NCBI RefSeq assembly: GCF_003073045.1
Contig: NC_037593.1
Coordinates: 15,508,735 to 15,572,734, forward strand
Source of the DNA: Pomacea canaliculata
Taxonomy: Eukaryota > Mollusca > Gastropoda > Architaenioglossa > Ampullariidae
Direction: 5' to 3'
DNA: 64,000 nt
This document shows, one piece after another, positions 45,588-57,465 of the stretch. The notes beneath the pieces are model-generated. The model saw only the letters and a list, made by a program, of their open reading frames with translations, was not told the origin of the DNA and ran no database searches. The position numbers and the translations under genes were made by a program. Position 1 is the first letter of the stretch. Each line of letters opens with the position of its first letter.

Positions 45588-46680
45588 GTAAGACCTGTAC
45601 ATTCTTTACTCATATTTAAGAAAATGTGAAAATATGTCGTCTACCTACCAATCTACATAGCAACAAGACATCATTCAATGAAACTTACCTCTCCCCGTTG
45701 TCTCTCCTTATTGTCTTACTCATGCGCATCAGAACATTTTTATTTTCATGCTGAGGGAAGTCGTTTTCCCTGTTTTGCATTGCCAGCTTAAATGGAATGG
45801 AAGCACTGAACGTACCCACCAGGATTAATAAATTTGTCAGTTCTTATTTTATCTCTATGAAGCATGGCCGTCAGTGGTTGTGGTATCAGAAATGTTTAAA
45901 ACATCTTTCCTTACAGCCTTGCTTAATCCTAACATAATTAAAATTTGATAGCGAGATGTGTGGTCAGTCTTCGCTTTCATTTTATGAGTGAAATTGGTTA
46001 TTCAAAGTCATAACACACAATGACTTCAGTATTACATATCACACAAACAACATGGAGTCTACGCTCCAAAGCTACCACGATAACGACTGCCTTCGAATAG
46101 AGAGAAGCAAACTATGAAAACTATATTGCAGCATTTATTACAAACATACGCATGTACACACCCTCTTTTTTTCTGAATGACAGTCCGGTGGAGCATCGAT
46201 TAACACTTGTCAATGTCTCTGGTTCCGATTTCGTCTTAGGCACGCTGTTTTTCTATTTCTTTCTGCGTATGCACGCGTGCAAGAGAGAGAGAGAGAGAAA
46301 GAGTGGGAGGAGATAACCACACACACACATTTCTTTCTCTCCTTCTCTCTTTTACAACACGTAGATAGCGCACAGGTCTCAGCACTCACCCCACCCGGGG
46401 TTCACGAGTCCGTAAGCTCCTGTCCCCATGTCAACTGATATCAGTGAAGGGTCATTTCGCAATACACTGGTGAGATAAGGTGAATCATGAGAGTTTTGTC
46501 CACACAACTCAGACATTTAAACACATTTGTTTGCAAAGTTTTACTTTTTAAATCTTTATCAGAATTACATTTCAAAAAATGCCTTACACGGTTTATAGCT
46601 GGGTGCTTCTTATCGGCACTGACGAGTAGTCTTGTGTCTGACTGAGTAGGTGACTGTAGCAAGCAAGAGCCCGGCTATCT
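45588..46680. other. Intergenic stretch after orphan exon
   Basis: No gene. 45790-45850 holds a LINE/SINE-like tail (GGATTAATAAATTTGTCA), also present at 55740-55790 in intron 1 of the complete type B gene, which shows that this flank was co-duplicated. GA run at 46285-46305. Confidence 0.45.
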
Positions 46681-46699
46681 TACTGCATTTCTGTCTTCT

Positions 46700-46834
46700 A
46701 TTGTGGCTACAGACGAGAATCACACTCCGGTGAGCCGCTGACGTGGTAACCCGTATGTAGACGGGCTATAGGTGAGAAGACTGGTCACACACGAGACGAA
46801 AACTGTTTACAAGTCACAGACAAACTGTAGGAAG
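46700..46834 (+). promoter_or_regulatory. Conserved promoter block, type A gene 3 (E-box part missing)
   Basis: Keeps the ACACTCCGGTGAGCCGC block and TGACGTGGTAACCCG, but the CACGTGCAGCT portion present before its siblings is deleted (GTGGCTACAGACGAGAATC). Expression may differ from the other copies. Confidence 0.45.
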
Positions 46835-49221
46835 ATGGAACTGAAGGTACCCAAGATTCCAGTGTGTGTGGCGATCGCCTGTTGCGGGGTGGCCTTGGTG
46901 TTTCAGCTGGTCGCTGTGGGGGGTAGCGGATGGCGTGTCGACAAGGAAGCTGAGATAGAATCCGGTTTGTTCCGTGGTTGTGCTTATGGCTTCTGTAGCA
47001 ATATCCCGAGCAGCGAGATGCCAGGTAAGACACACAGAAACACACATGTACATATTACCTCGATTAAGCCAAAGACAATCACAAATACAGATCAAAACTC
47101 ATTCGCCCAGTCAGTCAGATGCTATTTCCTGTGGGTTTAGGCTGTGTATGAATGCTTCACCAAGTTGGGAACAAGAGACTGTTTTAAACGAAATTTAGAG
47201 ATAGTCTAATAGATATTTATTGTCAGGAATGGTATGCTGGTCTTCAAGAGAGCTCAGTCTGAGTTTATGTTTCAAAAGCAGTATAGAGCTAGAAAAGTAT
47301 ATTGAGATTTAAAATGTATCTGTTCACTGAAAAAAGGTAACTATGTAAGTAAGAATATTCGGAAATTACAGAAGCCAAATGGGGAAAGTTTTAGAAAAGC
47401 TAAAGAAAGTGCGAGCGTTCTTTTCAAACCTGTATTTAGAGCGAGCTGTTTAAGACTTTAGTTTTCACTAACATCCAAGAATACAGAATTCACTCTGGAG
47501 GGTGATAGACAATCTGTAGAAGAATCAATGAACACGTTAAATTTGATTGAGAAAATAATTGGTTTAGTTCTGCATCCCTATGCTCCTCGAGGAGTAATAA
47601 GGAATAAACAATCAAAAACACCGAAAAATCAAGTCCAATATGGCTAGGAAGCAAAGCAAATTCATCAACTAAGTACTTACTCCCCTTACAGATGCAATGG
47701 AACCCAGAAAAATGTAAACTTTTTGGTATTTGCTTTACTAATTAGCTAAAAGCATGTATAAAATTAAATTATGATAGTAAGTTTGCCGAAATTATAACGC
47801 TGTACAAGACTTACTGAATACTGAAGCTAAAAATTACTTTATTTAAGATGGGTCTAGAGAAGAACGATGATTGTGACTACTGTAGATGTGTAAAAGAAAA
47901 CATGCAACACACATTTTTTTGGAAATGTAAATATATCCAAGATTTCTGGCAAAACTTTAAAAATTATGTTTCAGGAAAGACGTTATTAGATTTAATTTTA
48001 CTGCTTGCTAAATCATATTATATTCCTGCAGTAAAAAACCCCACGCAATCCATTCAAATCAATTTCATTTATCTCCCCTTAGACTGGTTCAGGGCGACTC
48101 AGGCGTTCTCCATCCTGGGACTCTTCGCCATCGCCGGAAGTCTGGCAGTTGGAATTCTCCATGCTGTTCTGGAAAATACACGTGTCCTGTCTATTCTCGC
48201 CATTGGTTCGTGCGCTGCTTCCGGTGAGTTGAATGCGCTGAGTTAGCCACAGCGTTAATTTTCTTTATATCTCACTATATATAGATACACACACATATAT
48301 ATTTTTTCACTTCTGTTACAGTCCAGATTCACTGGTAACATCCCTTTTAGGTTTAGTCAGCTTAAAAAAAAAACAACAACAAACAGTAAACAAACACAAA
48401 CAGTGATATCGGTGATGTAAACCAGCTACAAGTGTTATATTTTTTAAAGCTTCTTGCACTTCTGCTTTCTTTCCGCCAATATCCCCCAAAACTGCAGAAA
48501 TAGTAAAGCAGTATTTTATAAATTGAAACGTAGTCAGCTAAAAAATATTTTACTTATAGAGGAATGGAAAAATAAAACAAAAAGAGTTAACCTCAACCTG
48601 TTCAGAGATATTAGTCTTACCAATTATTTTGAATGTGATTGTAAATTACGACATTCGTTTGAAAAGGAGGGTTGCAAGGAAGATAAATTATAGAGAAAAC
48701 AGCTTTAGCACGCCAAATGTTTCTTCTGTTTTCTGGAAAACTTGCAAAAAGACAGATTTCTGTGTTCCAAAGCACGGTGACAGGACAGGTTTTTGAAAGT
48801 CATACCAAATAGCATGTTATGAGCTTCCCTCAAGCTACAGACATTAAACAGACATTAAATTAGGATTTAAAACTTGTTTAAGATTCTGTCAACTTTTCCA
48901 GCTTTATCATGCTTAAAATCAGTGACATACAGTTGTAGACAACTCCTCACATCAAGGCTAAAGGTCGATCCAACTGAAGTATTAAGTTCATGCAATAAAA
49001 ATGTGGTGCAAGCAAAGAAACATGTTTACAAATAATTTTAACCGCTTTCTGTTTCAGCCGGAGCCCTGTTAATTGAAGTTGCCGTGTATGGAGGTGAGAT
49101 GGGTGACTTTATAAGAGCAGCTGAGGGTGACAGCTTCGGCTACGGGTTCATCTTGTCCATCATCGCCTGCATTCTCAGTGTCGGGGCTGCAGTCTGTTTT
49201 GCATTAGGACTTCAACAGTGA
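46835..49221 (+). CDS. Claudin/PMP22-like tetraspan protein, type A gene 3
   Basis: Exons 46835-47024, 48083-48223 and 49058-49221, phase 1, 164 residues, intact. MELKVPKIPVCVAIACCGVA; first loop W.VDKEAEIESGLFRGC...FC; exon 2 DWFRATQAFSILGLFAIAG; second loop GGEMGDFIRAAEGDS; final helix FILSIIACILSVGAAVCFAL, ending GLQQ. An earlier in-frame ATG at 46772 would add 21 residues; the inner ATG is chosen because it aligns with every paralogue. Intron 1 carries the longest LINE scrap of the array (about 47290-48050). Confidence 0.9.
47290..48050 (+). mobile_element. Tx1/L1-like LINE fragment in intron 1
   Basis: Degraded + strand frames show LEGDRQSVEESMNTLNLIEK, WLGSKANSSTKYLLPLQMQW-like text and NDDCDYCRCVKENMQHTFFW with CKYIQDFW after it. 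This is the order seen in the C-terminal half of L1/Tx1 reverse transcriptases (segment before 'WIGs...W....f..LGi.f', then the Cys-rich end). Several stops; no 5' end. Confidence 0.6.
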
Positions 49222-49769
49222 CAAACCCATCATCATAGAGTGGATGTTAACGCCGTAAAATAAATAAATTTCTCTCAATTAGTTTAGATGTGATAGTATA
49301 CTAACAATAATAAACCTTTCGCTTTTACAAATGTTGTCTTGTTTATTTCTAATGATTTCCGATGTCCTTGCACATGGATAAACAATCGTGTTTAATGCCA
49401 CGTCACGTGGATGTGTGATCGTTTGGTTTATCAGAGCTTTGTGTTCTGTTATCATTTGTTCGACAGTTTGATATCACAAAGCGTTTATGACAATATTACC
49501 ATAGAGTCAAGCTGTCAGGTTTAAAAATTTAGCATGCATGAACCACTCCTTCTGCACTGCTTAGAATCAATCTCCACGGCCACGTACTGAACCAATGAAG
49601 CAAAACTCGCTCTAAGCCTCAATTTCATTTTCGCTTTGTAACCTCACAGATCCACTTTAGTAGCTGCTTCTTCCACATACTAATCACCGTGAATGGAGTT
49701 TTTTGCGCGTCAGTTTGCGTCAAACTTTTTGTTAGCTTGGTCAGTCTAGAATATAACTTATAACTAAAT

Positions 49770-50030
49770 ACGTTTCAGACCTAAATACGTTGTGCAACTG
49801 GCCCCATAAATATTGAGACCTTTCTGCATTAAGTGAGCAACAGTTACCCAGTTCTATATGAGAGACCCTATCCCTGTCCCTTCAACTGAAAAATGTACTC
49901 CCACCTAGTCAAGTGCAGACAGACATTGAAGACAGTAAACTAAAAGGTTGCTTGGTTTGTCTCTCGTCATTTATAATGGTGGGCAGTTTGTCAGGTGTTC
50001 TCCATCTTGGGACAGCTCTCAACACTCACC
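49770..50030 (+). pseudogene. Relic of a type B claudin-like gene (intron 1 end and exon 2 start)
   Basis: 49775-49860 matches the intron just before exon 2 of the complete type B gene (GTTGTGCAACTGGCCCCATA). At 49974 comes ATAATGGTGGGCAGTTTGTC, the start of type B exon 2, broken off after TTGGGACAG and joined to the type A upstream block. The acceptor AG is lost (TTTATAATGG). Confidence 0.65.
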
Positions 50031-50291
50031 CCACCCGGGGTACACGAGTCGGTAAGTTCCTGTTCCCATGTCTACTGCTAATTGATATCCTGATGGGTCA
50101 TTTCACAATGCAGCTGTGTGGAAAAGATAAATCATGAAAGTTTCCTCCACACAACTCAACATCGAAACAAATTTAAGTGCAAAGTTTCATTTTTGAAATC
50201 TTTATCAGAATTACATTCCCAAAATTCCTTACATGGTTTATAGCTGAGTGCTTCTAATCGGCGCTGACGAGTAGTCTTGCGTATGAGTAGT

Positions 50292-51225
50292 TGTCACCTG
50301 CACTCTACAGTTTCATTCAGATGAGGAAGATAACTTTTAAAAAACCCAACAATTTAAATTTTAATAAATAAATATAATTTGAAGAAAAAGAAAACACAAA
50401 GCAAATCTAAATTTCTTAACCCACAGTTCGAACACAGTTTCCTCCACTGTCTCAAAATATCCAATGTTCTGTCTGACGATGCAGTTCTCCACAAAGTCTC
50501 CAGTTGAAAATAACACAAAGTATTCAGTTGTAAACAAGATAGTCTCACAGGTACAGACGCCCTTCCTGAAGCTAGAGGTAATCCAGCGATAGTCGACAAA
50601 CCCCAGGCGGATAACGATGAACAAAAGAAGAACAAACAAAAGAGAAAACCTGGAGGAAAAAATTACAGTCTTTAGACAAATAGCAAGTTGAAAACTTAAC
50701 TCTCCTCCCTCTCAAACCAATACCTACTCTTAACTATCTACATTCATAAAATATACTTAAATATATATATTTCACTTATCCAACACTCAAATTTCACCAT
50801 CCTTGAAATTTCACCGATTTAACAAAAATCAACACAAATACACACTCACCTCAACAGGCTAAATGTTACACTAATTCACTCGATACAAATCTTGTCAGGA
50901 TTTACACACAATAACAGCCCAGTCGGGACTAAAACTCCAAGTTGTTACAAGAAACTCAGGATGCACACCGAGGAGACTCCACTCCCCTCCCATCAAGGAA
51001 AAACTCAGCCGCAGCAATAATATTCAAAACACCACAACACTCTTTCCTTTCTTCTCTACAAAACCAGTCTGTCAACACTAGATGATTAAAAGGCCGGCCG
51101 GCCATCACAGGCACGGCACGCCGACAAACAGACTGCTCACACCGACAAACGCACAAATCATCTTTCACACCTTTCTCTCCAGCTACGTTCACTGTCCCCT
51201 TCTCGGCTAAAACAGGTTTGTGACA
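50292..51225 (-). mobile_element. Candidate solo LTR of a Ty3/Gypsy-like element
   Basis: A 934-bp block in the upstream region of type A gene 4, absent from the corresponding regions of its three siblings. It starts and ends with TGTCAC / GTGACA (TG...CA ends). Flanking pentamers GTAGT and GAAGT agree at four of five positions. Read on the - strand it begins TGTCACAAACCTG, typical of Gypsy-type LTRs. No internal coding region. A fossil insertion younger than the gene duplications; the call needs family matches. Confidence 0.45.
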
Positions 51226-51289
51226 GAAGTATTTTTAGTAAACAAAAGCCCCGCCATCTTACTGCGTTCCTAGTCATCTCCTGTTTTTA

Positions 51290-51479
51290 CATCGCAAATC
51301 TTCCGCGCGTGCAGAACGTGATTCACGCTCCGGTGAGCCGCAACCGTGGTAACCCGGATGTCGATGGGCGGAGTCATAAACAGTTTGCGCAAGGACACTG
51401 GGAAACCTGACTTCTGTGTTCAGACAGATCCCATTCTGTAGAAGAAATTGTTTACAACTCACAGACAAACTGTAGGAAG
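51290..51479 (+). promoter_or_regulatory. Conserved promoter block, type A gene 4
   Basis: Shares the CGCTCCGGTGAGCCGC and GGTAACCCGGATGT blocks with the other type A promoters. The half CRE reads CCGTGG instead of GACGTGG and the E-box reads GCGCGTGCAG, so both sites are altered. The candidate LTR ends about 65 bp upstream. Confidence 0.45.
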
Positions 51480-53724
51480 ATGGAACTGAAGGTACCCAAG
51501 ATTCCAGTGTGTGTGGCGATCGCCTGTTGCGGGGTGGCCTTGGTGTTCCAGCTGGTGGCTGTGGGGGGTAGCGGCTGGGCTGTCAACAAGCAAGCTGAGA
51601 TAGAAATCGGTTTGTTCCGCACTTGTTTTCGAGGCGAGTGTAACGATATCCAGAGCAGCAAGCAGCCAGGTAAGACACACAGAATCACTCATGGACATAT
51701 TACCTGGATTAAGCCAAGAATAATCATGCACACCGATCGAAACTCATTCGCCCCTTGGTCAGTCAGTCACACACACAACAGAGTAACGTTAGTAGAAAGT
51801 GTCCATTTTCTTTGCCCTCCTGCCTTTTCTTTGCATCATATACTTCTTCTACTATTTATATTTAGTCTAAGGAAGATATTCTCACACTTGAAAGACAAAG
51901 ACTATCTAACCCAAATAAAAACTGTAATTAAAGAAGTTACAGAAGAGTACTCATCATTCCCATATGACAAAGTGATAGATTTAATTAAACATTTATTGAT
52001 AAAAGAGGAAATTTCCTATCATGTCAAGATGTTAAAATGAGATAAGATGTAAACATTAATTTTGACTCTTTGAATGGTTGCTTAAATACCATAAAGAAAT
52101 ACATTCATCCAAACAGAGAATAAATGAACCATCATCGCTTTCCTATGACACAAATAAAAGTGTAATAATGGTATCATTAATAAGACAATATACGTGTACC
52201 TAACTGTTGTCCAAAATGGTATAGAAGACTAAATAAACATGATGACTGGCACATTAGTTTCGGAAAAGTAGCAAATGTTAAAGATATTAAATTGAAATGG
52301 CTTAAGAGTCCTGCTAAGAACACTGGTGACATAAATAGCTTTATTTAATATGGGTCTAGAGGAGAACGATGATTGTGACTACAGTACATGTAGATGTGAA
52401 AAAGAAAACATTCAGCAGATTGTTTTGGGGAAATGTAAATATGCCCAAAATTTCTGCCAAAACTTTCAAAATTATGTTTTCGAACAACTTTCTGATTATG
52501 AGAAGGAAGATTTTGAAACAGTGACTAGATGTTTATAACATATTTTGATGTGCATTATCTCATCTGCTTGTTATATTGCAACGGGTAGGAATTGTGTAAA
52601 CATGTAATGTGTTTACGTGTTTATGGAAAATACATGTTAAAAAGCACGATATCATTTGTAAAGCAGAAATCGTGTGTTAAACACGAAAGACGTGATGGGA
52701 AGACAATCCATTCAAATCAATTTCATTTATCTCCCCTTAGACTGGTTCAGGGCGACTCAGGCGTTCTCCATCCTGGGACTTCTCGCCATCGCCGGAAGTC
52801 TGGCAGTTGGAATTCTCCATGCTGTTCTGGAAAACACACGTGTCCTGTGTCTTCTCGCCATTGCTTCGTGCGCTGCTTCCGGTGAGTTGAACTTAACATT
52901 AAATGCTCTTACTTTATATTTCACTTGTTTCACTACTTTTACAGTCCAGACTCACCAGTAGCAGCCCTATTAGGCTTAGCCAGCTAAAAAACAGTAAACA
53001 AACACAGACAATGATAGCAATGATGCAAAGTAGCTACAATGCTATTCTTTTTAACGCTTGTTTGTACTACTTCTTTCTTTCCCCACAAAAATCCCCACAA
53101 AAATTAAAGCAGTATTTCTTAAATTTAAAACTCAGTCAACTAAAAAGTAGTTTACTGAAAGAGGCATGGAAAAATAAAATAAAAAGTTATTAATCTTCTC
53201 AGCTACAGCCTCTTTATCTTGACTACAACAAAGCTTATCATTGGAATGAAGTAACTAACTTTTAAAAATGTCTTTCCAATTTGTATAATTATAAGTATTC
53301 GGTGGTCTAAAATGAACAAGAAAGTATTATCTGAATTATTAAATCATCACACAAACACATCTTACGTTTATATAATCACATTAATTCACTTTCCAGTTAC
53401 AGTTCTAGACAACTCGTCTTAGCAACAGGGCTTTGGTCCTTCCTACTGAAGTATATAGTACATGCAATAAAAATGCGGTGCAAGCAAAGAAACATGGGCC
53501 ACAAATAATTTTAACCGTTTTCTGTTTCAGTCGTAGCCCTGTTAATTGAAGTTGCCGTGTTTGGAGGTGAGATGGGTGACGAAATAAGAGCAACTAAGGA
53601 TGTCAGCTTCGGCTACGGGTTCATCTTGTCCATCATCGCCTGCATTCTCAGTGTCGGGGCTGCAGCCTGTTTTGCATTAGGACTTGGACAGTCACACACC
53701 TTTCAGCATAGTCCAAGTGGATAA
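51480..53724 (+). CDS. Claudin/PMP22-like tetraspan protein, type A gene 4
   Basis: Exons 51480-51669, 52741-52881 and 53531-53724, phase 1, 174 residues. MELKVPKIPVCVAIACCGVA; first loop W.VNKQAEIEIGLFRTC...EC; exon 2 DWFRATQAFSILGLLAIAG; second loop GGEMGDEIRATKDVS; final helix FILSIIACILSVGAAACFAL. The stop used by the siblings (CAG TGA) is changed to CAG TCA, so translation would run ten codons into old 3' UTR (SHTFQHSPSG) to TAA at 53722. Intron 1 holds LINE pieces. Otherwise intact, with consensus splice sites. Confidence 0.9.
51846..52530 (+). mobile_element. Tx1/L1-like LINE fragment in intron 1
   Basis: Reads FSHLKDKDYLTQIKTVIKEV and DLIKHLLIKEEISYHVKMLK (the linker between endonuclease and reverse transcriptase in L1/Tx1 elements), then at 52350-52480 the Cys-rich end GLEENDDCDYSTCRCEKEN. 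The middle is deleted. The 3' part is the same insertion as in the sibling introns. Confidence 0.6.
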
Positions 53725-54374
53725 TAAAGCTAAAAAAATTAATACATTTTTCTGATTTAGTTCAGATGTGATAGTATACCAACAATTAATAAACCTTTCG
53801 CTTTTACAAGTGTTGTCTTGTTTATTTCTAATGATTTCCGATGTCTTTGCACATGGATAAACAATCGTGTTTAATGTCACTTCACGTGGATGTGTGATCG
53901 TTTGTCTTATCAGAGTTTCGTGTTCTGTTATCATTTATTCGACAAGAACAGTTTGATATCACAAAGCCTTTCTTAAAGTATTACAGTAGAATCAAGCCGC
54001 CATCTTTTAAAATGTTATCATGCATAATCAACTACTTCGGCACTGCTTAGAATCAATCTCCACGGACACTGAACCAATGAAGCAAAACTGAAAGAAACAG
54101 ATGACCTCTAATGTATTGCCATTTTCATTTCAAACAGCCTGGTAACCTAAACTGACAACAGTTCATTACAGCCATCGTGATTTCTCGTGATTTCTCGCTG
54201 TATAAGGCTCATTTTCTTTTTTGTTTTGTAACCTCACAGTCATTAAAGAGACTGAGACACATGCACACAAACACCCCCAGAGAATGACATTCTTTTATCA
54301 TACAACAATTAATAAAAAAAAATTAATTGCTTTGATAAATGTCTAAACTCAACCAAGGCTAGCCTGTATCTCCC

Positions 54375-54640
54375 TTTCGCCGCGATTTGATTTGATTTTT
54401 ATTTATTTAAAAGTCGTCTTTACTGTTCCGGCCCATATCTCAAAGCAAGGTTTTGCTAGGAAAACGTCCATCTCCTCTTTATAGAAGTTTTATTTTGTCC
54501 CACTCTGAAGTCAAGTACCCTTTCCTCAACCTGCTCAGGTGGAGGAATTACGCTGCTGCATCCGGGTGTCGACCTGACAGCTGTGCGCACCTTAGGATTC
54601 GAACACTGCAGCTATAGTTACTAGGCTATCTTTTCCCCTT
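54375..54640 (-). mobile_element. tRNA-derived SINE
   Basis: On the - strand: TAGCCTAGTAACTATAGC (box A-like), then GTTCGAATCC (box B), a body, and an AT-rich tail AAATAAATAAAAATCAAATC. Complete-looking except for divergence in box A. Located just upstream of the type B gene. Confidence 0.65.
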
Positions 54641-54966
54641 TGAAGGTGAAAGTTGCTAAAATCTGCTTTAGCCTTATCAAACACAAGTTTCAGCTGAATA
54701 TAACACTGTGAGTAATGTGCATCGTACAGGAGAGGATACAAGACTGACAAACCAAGACTTTTACCGGGTACGACCCAGACCCTATCAGCCTCGGCAGCTT
54801 GTCTAAGATGCACGTGACCAGAGCTCCTATCTCTATTGCATTCGCGCATGCGCAGAAAAGTAGGCGCCGCTCAGTCCTAGCCATCTCAAAGTCGTGAGCT
54901 GGACGAAAACATTGAGAAACTTTACACAACAAGAAAAAAGAAGTTTCAGAGTACCCAGGCAATGAA

Positions 54967-57465
54967 ATGGCTTTCAAAGTACCCAAGATCCCAGTCTGTG
55001 TAGCCATCGCCTATTGTGGGGTAGCTCTGGTATTTCAGCTCGTGACTGTAGCTGGAGCCGGGTGGCTGGTGATCCCAGGTGGCTGTGATGGTAATAAAAC
55101 GAGATCGGTTGGTTTATTTCCTAGGTACCAGAACGACCTACGTTTTCTAGTCGAGTACAGTGAATACTCAGGTAAGACCTGTACATTATATGCTCACATT
55201 TAAGGAAATGTGAAGATATGTCGTCTACCTACCAATCTACATAGCAACAAGACATCATTCAATGAAACTTACCCCTCCCTTTCTTCTCTCCTTATTGTGT
55301 TACCCTCATCTTGTCTCACTATGCCTCTCTCTCTCTTTCACGGCAGATTGTGGCACTACACTACATCACACACACGTTATTGACTATAAAGGTATAAACA
55401 AGCAATATGAAAAAGTAAATCCTAAAATAGCACATACTGAACAAGTAGTTTATCAGTGTAAAGTGACATTATAATGTAGGCAAGGCTCCTGTTGCTATTA
55501 TATAAAAATAAAATTTTTCTTTCCTTCTTTCCTACAATACATAGTTCCTCTCTTAAAAATGTTTTTTTCAGTTGAAATCTCAAAGATGTAAGATTTTCTG
55601 TGCTACACCTTGGCTGGCTAGTTTAGTGTTCTTTAACTGAAATAGCGCTTCTCGTTAGACATCAGAACATTTTTATTTCCATGCTGATGGAAGTCTTTTT
55701 CTCCTGTTTTGGATTGTCAGCTTAAATGGAATGGAAACACTGTACATACTCAGTGGGAGTAATAAATTTGTCACTTGTTATTTTATCTGTATGAAGCATG
55801 GCCGTCAGTGGTTGTGGTATCATAATTGTTAAAAAAAATCTTTCCTTACAGACTTGCTTAATCCTGACATAATAAAATTTGATAGCGAGATGTGGGGCCA
55901 GCTGCACAGCACACGTTTAAACTTTAAAAGTTCTTAAGAGGAAACTACTTTTGTTTTGAAAATTCATAGAAGCGCTAAACTATCGTCTCAGATCTTTAAA
56001 AATCAGTTTTTTGTATTTTAAATTTGATAAAAGCATAGAAGTGTTATGTTAAACCCAGGTCTAAAAAGGTTTTGAAATCGATGACACTGGTATTAGAATC
56101 TTTTTCAGAAAGGAACCTGAAGTGTTGACAAGCTTAGGACCTTATGATTAAATAAAACGGCGACAAATTATTTAAGCGGTGTGAAACTGAAGTCTCCAAA
56201 ATTATTGAACATCTCGCAGTTTCTACTGACAAAAACACAGCTCATCATCAACTGTTTAACGAGTTTAACACTGAGTTGTGCACATCCTTTAAAAACTTTC
56301 TATAAAACTGTTTTAACTAAATCCGTTTCAGACCTAGATGCGTTGTGCAGCTGGCCCCATAAATATTGAGACCTTTCGACATTAAGTGAGAAACAGTTAC
56401 CCAGTTCAAAATTCGTACTCCCCACTTAGTCAAGTGTAGACAGACATTGAAGACAGTATACCAAAAGGCTGCTTGATTTGTCTCTCGTCATTTAGAATGG
56501 TGGACAGTTTGTCAGGTGTTCTCCCTCTTGGGACTGCTGGCCATCGTCGAAAGTCTGTGTATTGGAATTCTTCATTGCTTCCTAGAAAACACATCCGTGT
56601 TGTCTCCTCACGCCTTGGCTGCGTGCGCTGCAGCGGGTAGGATCATTGGATGCCTGTGTGTGTGTGTTCGTGCGTGCGACTGTCATGCACCATTAATTCA
56701 AACAGGATGTTGACTTTGCAAAGCTTGAATCTTCTAACTTTCTAAAAAAAAACCCAACATAGATTCATTACGTCCTTTTCTAAGTTGTTTACTTCATTGC
56801 TAGATGATAAAGAGAGCCTTCAGTTATTTTATTTATTTATTTTTTGTTCACCCTTTTGACTGTTCTGAAAACAACCTTTCTATTTATCTACTATCAAAAT
56901 AGTGATAATAAGTACTAATTAACACAGTAACGCAGTGTTGAAGAGGGCTTTAGATAGTAAACATAGTATTTAATATTTAATTTTAATATTAGTAAACATA
57001 ATATTAATTACGATGATTCAACAGCGCGTATAAACAGGTGGGTATTCACACAGGGAAATAGTTTCTTACACAGAGCTTTACCAATCATTAAAATATAACT
57101 TTTGCATCCCATATTTATGAATATGTTATAAAGAATTGCTTATTTATAAGTGAGTATAATATCAATAGACTCTTCTCTTCCTGTCGGAGGGCAGCCCTGA
57201 AACAACTTCAGTTTGAAAACAAATTCTTTGCGAAAAACGATCACTCATTTTAAAACAATTTTGAATGTCAAAATGGAAAGTTTTAAGACGATTGTTCTTT
57301 GTTTCAGAAACGTTCTTGATTATAGAGCTTGTCGTGTTTGATTCTATGATGAGGGACATAAATCAAAATGTGTTCACCACTGGTTCCGGATTTATTTGCT
57401 CTGTTATCGCAAGTGTTCTCATCTTCGACGCCGCTGTGCAGTTTATAGTAGGCCTGCGACAGTGA
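54967..57465 (+). CDS. Claudin/PMP22-like tetraspan protein, type B (complete)
   Basis: Exons 54967-55171, 56496-56636 and 57308-57465, phase 1, 167 residues. Helix 1 MAFKVPKIPVCVAIAYCGVA; the first loop is longer than in type A and lacks its GLF-C-C spacing (CDGNKTRSVGLFPRYQND), though N-K-T is a potential N-glycosylation site. Exon 2 EWWTVCQVFSLLGLLAIVE keeps the family pattern but begins Glu instead of Asp. Exon 3 ETFLIIELVVFDSMMRDINQ, then GSGFICSVIASVLIFDAA, ends IVGLRQ. At least three partial copies of this gene type are scattered between the type A genes. Intron 1 carries a retroposon-like tail near 55740-55790. Confidence 0.85.

Noticed and set aside
46785-47095. - strand frames over exon 1 of the type A genes (also at 39019, 42862, 51452)
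   Set aside because: Antisense shadows of the conserved exon; the sense frame has the family motifs and splice sites.
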